A DNA stretch of 39,191 bases from Rhodopirellula europaea 6C (GTDB lineage: Bacteria > Planctomycetota > Planctomycetia > Pirellulales > Pirellulaceae). The translations under genes were made by a program, and so were the position numbers. Of this stretch, positions 33,774-39,191 are shown piece after piece. The stretch covers positions 1-39,191 of the forward strand of contig NZ_ANMO01000194.1 in NCBI RefSeq assembly GCF_000338295.1, written 5' to 3'. Position 1 is the stretch's first letter. Every line of letters begins with the position of its first letter. Below the pieces are notes generated by a model that saw nothing but the letters and a program-made list of their open reading frames with translations, was not told where the DNA came from and made no database searches.

Positions 33774-36737
33774 TCAAACAACGCCGGGGCGCAGCACGGG
33801 GAATGCTTCGCCGGCCGCAGGCAATGTTCGTATCGAATCGAACTGGGGGTGTTTGATCAACAACAACGGTAGCATCGGGCTGCGTGTTTGCAGCAACCTT
33901 GCCAAACGTTGCTCGGCAGGTTCTCGAGTCGCCAAATCGGTGCGACGAAGTTGCAAGATGGTTTCGTTCAATGTTGGTCCGTAAGGACCATACGGAAGCG
34001 TTTCCAATCTCGCCTCACGCAGTTCCCAATAACGGTCCGCGCCATCGGATTCCGACCACTTGAGCCCGGGATCCAGATCCGCCGCCAATTTCAAATCGCT
34101 GCTGTGCTCGTACAAATCGATGAGCAACCCGCGAGTGAAACTTTCAGGGCCGACCTGATTCCCATCTGTCTTTGGCATGACACCGGTGGCTTCATCAATG
34201 GCACGACGCCTGTTTGCGACAAACCACTGGGCACGTGCCAAATCGGATTGCAACAGCTTCGACGTTGAGTGCAGCGAGGCTGCTCGACGAAGGGAAACGA
34301 CGCCTGCCATTTCCTCATAAAGCATCAACTGCACCCAACCGAGTTGATGATACACTTGCCAAGAGTTGGTCGACTCTTTTGACAACGTCAACAAGATGTC
34401 TCGTGCAGGTTTGAGATCGCCAAGCATTTGATACATCAACATGGCCGACGCCAAACGAGCTTCCACGTTGGTCGTATCCAGCTCCAACGCATTCTCGACT
34501 GATTGCCGAGCTTGGATGATCAAACCTTGAGCCTCCTCGTCAGCGACCCGTCCCGCCAGCGTCAATGACGTCAGCCCCTTTCCGGCGTGTGCGGGCGCAT
34601 AGTTGGGATCTTCCGACAGAGCACTGTCAAAGCACTTCAAAGCGGAACGCATCCCATCAATGCTGTCCGGGTCCGCTTGCGTGCGTCCTTTCAACAGGCA
34701 CGTGAATGCCCCCGGGTCGCGAGGTCGTGATTCGAGCGGATTTTCCAGCAGGCTTCGGTTGATCGCGGAGGCAACTTGGCGAGCCAAATGGTTCTGCTCA
34801 ATCAAATTGTCACCACCGCTGGTACGAATGACTTTGCCCCAAATCTGTGTGCCGCTTTGGGCGCATATGATCTGAATGTTGACATCCATGAAGCCGGTTT
34901 GAGCACCAGTCGCTTCAGTGAACGTTCCCGTCACCAATGCGTCCACCTCCAACCTGGATGCGGCTTCGCGATACTGATCGGGGAAGCTCGCCGTCATCGG
35001 CACGTACTTTGGTACCGACAATCCATCCAAGCGACTGAGTTCGTTCGCGACCAGACCGGCCAACAACTCACCTCGCTGGAGCATGCGTCCGCGAGCGGGT
35101 TGAGGATCGACCTCGTTCGTCGGGGCGATCTGGGTTGCAGGCGTGAAGCTGAGCACACCGATGGAACGGATCTGCTTCAACTTGGCCCAGTTGCCGCTCA
35201 AGCCCGACATACCAACCAAGGCGCCGGCAAAACTTCCGCCAATCATCTCGACAAATCGTCGGCGAGACACTCCGCCAGCAATGCGAACCGGCTGCGTCAT
35301 CGACACGCCGTCCATCGGCATCGCCAACGTCTCACCTTCATTGGCCTGCAACACGGCGCCGCCCCTCGAGAGTGCCGCGACAACGGTTGCTGCCGTCGGA
35401 CGTTCAGCGGGTACTTTTCGCATCATCGCCATGATCAAATCGGCGAGGGCGATGTCGTCGCGACGACGGCCGGGATCAGGCAACGGAGTCTTTTCCAAAA
35501 CCGCAGCGTAACGGCTGGCCGGCGATTTCCCCGTGAAGGCGGGCCGTCCGTAGAATGCTTCGAACAACACGCATCCCAACGAGAACACATCGGCGGCCGG
35601 TGTAACGGTCTCGCCGCGAGCTTGTTCGGGTGCCATGTAGCCTGGCGTGCCCAAGATCATTCCGGCGCGAGTCTTGGACTCACTGGCGTCGTCGTTGCCC
35701 GCGTCGTCCTGCTGCTTTTCCGGATCCGATTCGCCGGGGCCAAACACCGCTCGGCCCACGCGAGACAATCCAAAGTCGAAGAGTTTGACCGACGGCAAAG
35801 AGGTCTCGTTGGATGACTGCATCGCCATCGAGTGACCGCTGATCGTGTTGCTGTTGGCAGGCGAAGGCGTGGGCGATCCGCTGCGACGTCCAACCAACAT
35901 CACGTTCTCTGGCTTGAGATCACGGTGGATCACACCGGACGCATGCGAAGTCGCCAAAGCCTCGGCCAACTGCCGTCCCCAGAACCGAACCATTTGCGTC
36001 GTGATGGGTGCCACATCGGTTCGTCTGGGTTCCATTCGCCGCATCAGCGTTTCGCCGCGCAAATGCTCCATCACGGCGTACGGCATGCCTTCGTGAACGC
36101 CGACGTCGAACAGCTCGACAATGTTGGGATGCGTCAACGAAGCGACCGCCTTGGCTTCGCGCTGAAAACGCTCGACCAAATTGGGATGCCCGTCGATCGA
36201 CAGCATCTTCACCGCGACGCTGCGTTCCAGTCTGGTGTCGGTGGCGCGATAAACAACGCCCATGCCGCCACGACCCAAAACACCGTCCAACCGATACGGA
36301 CCAATCTCGGTGCCCAACGGCGGCAGCGAATCCGACGATCCATCGCTGGCGACTTTGGCCAACGCCTTTTTCACGCGGGCTTCGGCCGATGGGGTTGAAC
36401 GCATCGAGTCGTCCATCTTCATCGCATCGACCGCTGGCGTATCCAGCGCATCTGCGTTCCGAGATGGCGTGTCGTTGGAAGCGGCCAAAACCTGAGTCAA
36501 TTCGCCCGAATCGCCATGGATTCCCAGGTCGCCATCGATTTCGGCTCGAATCGCTTCCAATTCAGAACGCAGCAAATCCGCATGCTCTCCACCGTGGCGT
36601 TCGACCAGCGACTGAATGCTGGTCAAATCCGAGGGTGCCGGCTCTCCATCGGCGACTTGCCGCAGCGAAGATTCATATTCCAAGCAAACCGCATCGAGGC
36701 GGGCCAATTCGCGGGCGGGCAGATCACTTAAATTCAT
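33774..36737 (-). CDS. Membrane Ser/Thr protein kinase with TolB-like and TPR C-terminus
   Basis: A 987-residue kinase. The Hanks-type domain spans about 148-457: GRGGMGVVYRA, Lys177 in SVAVKML, HRDLKPEN at 271-278, DFG at 321-323 and YMAPEQARGE. Ser/Asn/Asp-rich insertions sit before DFG and in the activation segment. SRRRFVEMIGGSFAGALVGMSG (491-512) combines a twin-arginine-like motif with a membrane-spanning stretch. The outer part starts with a TolB/FlgO-like domain (RSIGVLSF, VANELSRLDGLSVPKYVPMT). TPR-like helices follow (DPNYAPAHAGKGLTSLTLAG, TTNVEARLASAMLMYQM). It starts at ATG 36737, 62 bases after the ECF sigma gene in the same direction. ECF sigma/kinase pairs are frequent in planctomycetes, so the kinase may control that sigma factor. 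Confidence 0.94.
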   Translation of the reverse strand: MNLSDLPARELARLDAVCLEYESSLRQVADGEPAPSDLTSIQSLVERHGGEHADLLRSELEAIRAEIDGDLGIHGDSGELTQVLAASNDTPSRNADALDTPAVDAMKMDDSMRSTPSAEARVKKALAKVASDGSSDSLPPLGTEIGPYRLDGVLGRGGMGVVYRATDTRLERSVAVKMLSIDGHPNLVERFQREAKAVASLTHPNIVELFDVGVHEGMPYAVMEHLRGETLMRRMEPRRTDVAPITTQMVRFWGRQLAEALATSHASGVIHRDLKPENVMLVGRRSGSPTPSPANSNTISGHSMAMQSSNETSLPSVKLFDFGLSRVGRAVFGPGESDPEKQQDDAGNDDASESKTRAGMILGTPGYMAPEQARGETVTPAADVFSLGCVLFEAFYGRPAFTGKSPASRYAAVLEKTPLPDPGRRRDDIALADLIMAMMRKVPAERPTAATVVAALSRGGAVLQANEGETLAMPMDGVSMTQPVRIAGGVSRRRFVEMIGGSFAGALVGMSGLSGNWAKLKQIRSIGVLSFTPATQIAPTNEVDPQPARGRMLQRGELLAGLVANELSRLDGLSVPKYVPMTASFPDQYREAASRLEVDALVTGTFTEATGAQTGFMDVNIQIICAQSGTQIWGKVIRTSGGDNLIEQNHLARQVASAINRSLLENPLESRPRDPGAFTCLLKGRTQADPDSIDGMRSALKCFDSALSEDPNYAPAHAGKGLTSLTLAGRVADEEAQGLIIQARQSVENALELDTTNVEARLASAMLMYQMLGDLKPARDILLTLSKESTNSWQVYHQLGWVQLMLYEEMAGVVSLRRAASLHSTSKLLQSDLARAQWFVANRRRAIDEATGVMPKTDGNQVGPESFTRGLLIDLYEHSSDLKLAADLDPGLKWSESDGADRYWELREARLETLPYGPYGPTLNETILQLRRTDLATREPAEQRLARLLQTRSPMLPLLLIKHPQFDSIRTLPAAGEAFPVLRPGVV

Positions 36738-36799
36738 CGCGAATCACTTCCGTAGCTAATCTGTGATCGAAGTGTGTTTTCGAGAGTTCGGCACCGCTT

Positions 36800-37444
36800 T
36801 TATGTTTGGTCGGCCTCGGACTCCGCCGCTTCGGTCCACGTTTTGCGAATTAACTGCAGTCTTCGTTCGACCGCACGTTTGCTCACGCCCAATTTGGTCG
36901 CGATCTCGTCTACCAAAAAACCATCCATCCGCATCACTGCGATTTCTCGCAATTGTTCGTCCGGCAAATCATCCAATAATCTCTCGCACGCCTCCGCCAA
37001 TTCCAACCTCAAATCCGGAGGTGTGTTGTCGGATTCGCCTCGTCCAGCAAATTGTTCCAACCCAGCCCGGCCGGAATCGCCCGACGCGTCCAAGAAGACT
37101 GACTCACCGCGGACTTGGCCGCCACCGCGTTTTTGCCGCGTTTGACGACGCAAATGAGCGTTCACCTTTCGGCTGGTCAACGTGATCAACAATCCCCAGA
37201 GATTATCCGGGCCCGACAAATCCGGGAACTTCTCGCGTCGAACTCCCGCAATGAAACTGTGAAACGCCGAGAGCGCAATGTCTTCTTCGTCACCAGACCG
37301 CCGAAGGTTCTTTGGCAATCGTGTTCCCGCCAGCCGAACGAGGGGTTGGAAGTAGCGTTCCCACAATACCGCAGTCGCATCGTCGTCGCCTTGGCGAACC
37401 AATTCCAACAGATCAGCGAACTCTTCGAGCGTTAAATCGTTCAT
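36800..37444 (-). CDS. ECF-type RNA polymerase sigma factor (planctomycete ECF group)
   Basis: A 214-residue sigma-70-family factor. Region 2 is seen as RLPKNLRRSGDEEDIALSAF with the helix DNLWGLLITLTSRKVNAHLRR. A Gly/Ser-rich linker of about 50 residues leads to region 4, with helix-turn-helix VDEIATKLGVSKRAVERRLQLIRKTW near 175-200. Such factors with a long linker occur next to Ser/Thr kinases in planctomycetes and lack an anti-sigma gene, as here. Its ATG overlaps the stop of the YgfZ-like gene (ATGA), so the two are translated together, and the kinase gene follows after 62 bases. The target promoter is unknown. Confidence 0.93.
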   Translation of the reverse strand: MNDLTLEEFADLLELVRQGDDDATAVLWERYFQPLVRLAGTRLPKNLRRSGDEEDIALSAFHSFIAGVRREKFPDLSGPDNLWGLLITLTSRKVNAHLRRQTRQKRGGGQVRGESVFLDASGDSGRAGLEQFAGRGESDNTPPDLRLELAEACERLLDDLPDEQLREIAVMRMDGFLVDEIATKLGVSKRAVERRLQLIRKTWTEAAESEADQT

Positions 37445-38469
37445 TCCGGCGAATCTCCCAACACGGGCGGTAACACTTCTGCGGTGTAGGCCACATCGCC
37501 CACGTCACCCGCCGATATCTGGCCGGCCAATTTTGCACCGGCTTCGAAATGGCTGCGGCGGGCGTAACCCATCGCTAATCCTTCGCCTTGATCGTTGATC
37601 CGCCCCACACTGGTGATTCTGCCGACCGGCTTGGCGTCTTCGGACGCGTCCAAAGCTCGCAGCTTGTCATCCGCCGCCGGCCCAGCTCCCGCGGGCAAAC
37701 CGGACAACTTCCAACGCACCAATTTCTTTTGGACCTGTCCCAGTGCGTCCAATCGAGCCACGGTTTCTTGCCCGAGGTAGCAGCCCTTTGTGAAGCTGAT
37801 CGTTTGGGTTTCTCGATCGGCTTCTTGGGGCAAATGAGCGTCGGTCACATCGATCCCAAACCATGGGAATCCAGCCGCCACGCGGTGAGCATGGAAATCG
37901 CTCACGTCACCCGTGGCCAACGTTTCGGGATCCAGTCCCAACCGTTCCGCGATCAGCGATGGATGTTCGGCGGCGGTATCGACTGGCAGCAGGAACAAAG
38001 TGCCCGATTTCACCCACGGCAGCTGATACGATTCGACGCCGTCTTGGTCGGTCATGCTAGGCAACGGAGTCGTCTGGACGGGTTCCTCGTCACCATCAAC
38101 AACCATCCACGCGGCCAACTCTTCGTCACGAATCACCGGCGTCGCGTCTTCGCGAATCGTGTATCGGTCGGCGTGTTCCGCGATGGCTTGTGACTGGCGG
38201 ACCGTACCGGCATTGTCAGCGGTCGCGACTACGCCGGGAGCACCAATCATTCGGTAACCGTTCTCGGTGGCGAAGACAACGACGTGTCCCAAGCACTTCC
38301 CACGAACGTTGGTGATGAACGTTTCCAACCCAGCGCGGTGCGGACCGTCGGTGGTCAGCTTTTTGACATCGTTTGTGGTCAAGTTGTGCAGGATCGCGGT
38401 GGCGTCCGCACCGACCAAATCCACAATCGACAAAGCGGGCAATCGGATCAGCGACAAAGAAGATGGCAT
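37441..38469 (-). CDS. ygfZ: YgfZ/GcvT-like folate-binding protein
   Basis: A 342-residue cytosolic protein of the YgfZ (COG0354) family, which uses tetrahydrofolate and supports Fe-S cluster assembly and repair. The family signature with its key cysteine, KGCYLGQETVAR, lies near residues 226-237. The N-terminal GcvT-like region shows ALSIVDLVGADATAILHNLTTNDVKKL and NVRGKCLGHVVVF. Length is close to E. coli YgfZ (326 residues). It starts at ATG 38469 and its stop overlaps the sigma-factor ATG. Coupling of an Fe-S maintenance protein with an ECF sigma factor is unusual and may only reflect gene packing. Confidence 0.93.
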   Translation of the reverse strand: MPSSLSLIRLPALSIVDLVGADATAILHNLTTNDVKKLTTDGPHRAGLETFITNVRGKCLGHVVVFATENGYRMIGAPGVVATADNAGTVRQSQAIAEHADRYTIREDATPVIRDEELAAWMVVDGDEEPVQTTPLPSMTDQDGVESYQLPWVKSGTLFLLPVDTAAEHPSLIAERLGLDPETLATGDVSDFHAHRVAAGFPWFGIDVTDAHLPQEADRETQTISFTKGCYLGQETVARLDALGQVQKKLVRWKLSGLPAGAGPAADDKLRALDASEDAKPVGRITSVGRINDQGEGLAMGYARRSHFEAGAKLAGQISAGDVGDVAYTAEVLPPVLGDSPE

Positions 38470-38847
38470 ACCAGCGAATTGATAAGAGGGCTGAATAGGC
38501 GAGCCATCTTACCCTGATGGGGCCCATTCGCGTTCCACGAACAGCCAAATGAGGGGGCCAATTGGTTTCATTTGCCCACTGAAATGCTGATTCTCACGCC
38601 AAACCTAGGTCACAACCGGTTTCGCGACAATCCAACGCACCCTGGGCGTTTCCGCTGACCCCCGTTTTGTACGCGAACGGGACCGATTGAGGGACAACTC
38701 GCGGCACGACTGCGGCACACTTTTCAGCGGGTGCAGTTCCCCTCCCGATGCTTTTCTCACCTGAACAATTGTGTGACAATTTGCGAGCGTCTCCGATTGG
38801 ACCGACGCCCTTTTCTTTTCAAAAACGAATCAAACAGCAGGTGCGGC
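38470..38847. other. Divergent intergenic region
   Basis: A 378-base gap between the divergent ygfZ-like and metallopeptidase genes. It should contain both promoters. No RNA gene, strong hairpin or convincing promoter was recognised, and no gene is supported. Confidence 0.5.
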
Positions 38848-39191
38848 ATGCGTTGGCGTGGACGACGACAAAGTGACAATGTGGAAGATCGTCGAACCAG
38901 CGGCGGAGGCGCGGTTGTCGGTGGCGGAATCGGAGTGATCGTGATCGCGATCATCATCGGATTGCTGGGCGGCAACCCACAGCAGTTCCTGCAACAAGCC
39001 GCTCAACAACCTGCCCCCGGTGGTGCCGGTGGCCAAGTCGAGCTGACACCGCAAGAAATCGAAGCTGGTGAATTTGTCAGCACCGTGTTCGCTGACACGG
39101 AAGATGTTTGGACGGATCTGTTTTCGCAAGCCGGTCGCGAATACAAGAAACCGACGTTGGTCTTGTTCAAAGACCAGGTCAACAGCGGATG
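38848..39191 (+). CDS. YpfJ-type neutral zinc metallopeptidase, 5' part
   Basis: The first 114 codons of a membrane-anchored metallopeptidase of the YpfJ/KPN_02809 family (Pfam zinc_metallopeptidase). The start MRWRGRRQSDNVEDRR, then a single Gly/Ile-rich membrane helix (GGGIGVIVIAIIIGLLGG), a Gln/Pro/Gly linker, and the start of the catalytic domain (EFVSTVFADTEDVWTDLFSQAG, PTLVLFKDQVNSG) are diagnostic. The zinc motif HEXXH would lie beyond the window edge. ATG at 38848 fits the family N-terminus exactly. Related proteins are usually about 290 residues, so roughly the first third is present. Confidence 0.93.
   Translation, partial: MRWRGRRQSDNVEDRRTSGGGAVVGGGIGVIVIAIIIGLLGGNPQQFLQQAAQQPAPGGAGGQVELTPQEIEAGEFVSTVFADTEDVWTDLFSQAGREYKKPTLVLFKDQVNSG

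Noticed and set aside
1439-35370. Avoidance of the predicted R-M target CTCGAG
   Set aside because: At least ten sites are visible (1439, 4214, 4878, 6869, 16817, 16878, 22937, 24439, 25168, 33923, 35365), about what chance predicts, so no depletion is seen.
34776-35816. 346-codon plus-strand frame opposite the Ser/Thr kinase
   Set aside because: The minus strand carries all kinase motifs in frame. The antisense translation is His/Arg/Ser-rich and resembles no family.

Overview
The window reads as a chromosomal segment from a marine planctomycete close to Rhodopirellula. The grounds are a planctomycete-style ECF sigma factor beside a membrane Ser/Thr kinase with TPR repeats, a giant cadherin-repeat protein with a LEPxxLxSA leader and a DUF4347 domain, and typical planctomycete intergenic repeats. 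No species can be fixed from the sequence alone.

Left part (1-11110) is accessory DNA that abuts the 3' end of a tRNA-Val(CAC) gene (11111-11184, minus strand), the classical position for an integrated element. It carries a small serine recombinase, a stand-alone WGR-domain protein, an unknown exported protein, a PHP+SMC-like ATPase of the TrlF type co-directional with a XhoI/PaeR7I-type restriction-modification pair, a ribbon-helix-helix protein, an unknown protein and a MobF (TrwC/TraI-type) relaxase-helicase. No type IV secretion genes and no tyrosine integrase are visible, so the element continues past the left edge or is only mobilizable.

The middle (11565-33456) starts with an RlmI-like SAM methyltransferase flanked by two copies of a TGCAAATTGCAAAATG repeat. 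Then come two divergent gene blocks around a 334-bp shared intergenic region (24577-24910). Leftward: a 2476-residue giant protein, a hybrid histidine kinase with tandem Hpt domains (ATGA overlap with the giant gene), and an HD-GYP response regulator, the class that degrades cyclic di-GMP. Rightward: a tightly coupled set of TolC-like outer-membrane protein, short SecA-like ATPase, soluble HlyD-like adaptor, GAF-like/HlyD membrane adaptor, and a polytopic M50 (site-2-protease-like) protein fused to a third HlyD-like domain, the last split by an apparent 1-base deletion. No ABC transporter is present. The best candidate for an undescribed system is this block: a giant-protein export and retention machine with a SecA-like motor, three adaptors and an intramembrane-protease-like subunit, possibly controlled by cyclic di-GMP in a way analogous to the Lap adhesin system.

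The right part (33774-39191) is chromosomal housekeeping and signalling: a Ser/Thr kinase with an internal twin-arginine-like membrane segment and TolB-like/TPR C-terminus, an ECF sigma factor, a YgfZ-type folate-binding protein (the last two overlapping by ATGA), and the 5' part of a YpfJ-type neutral zinc metallopeptidase cut by the window edge.
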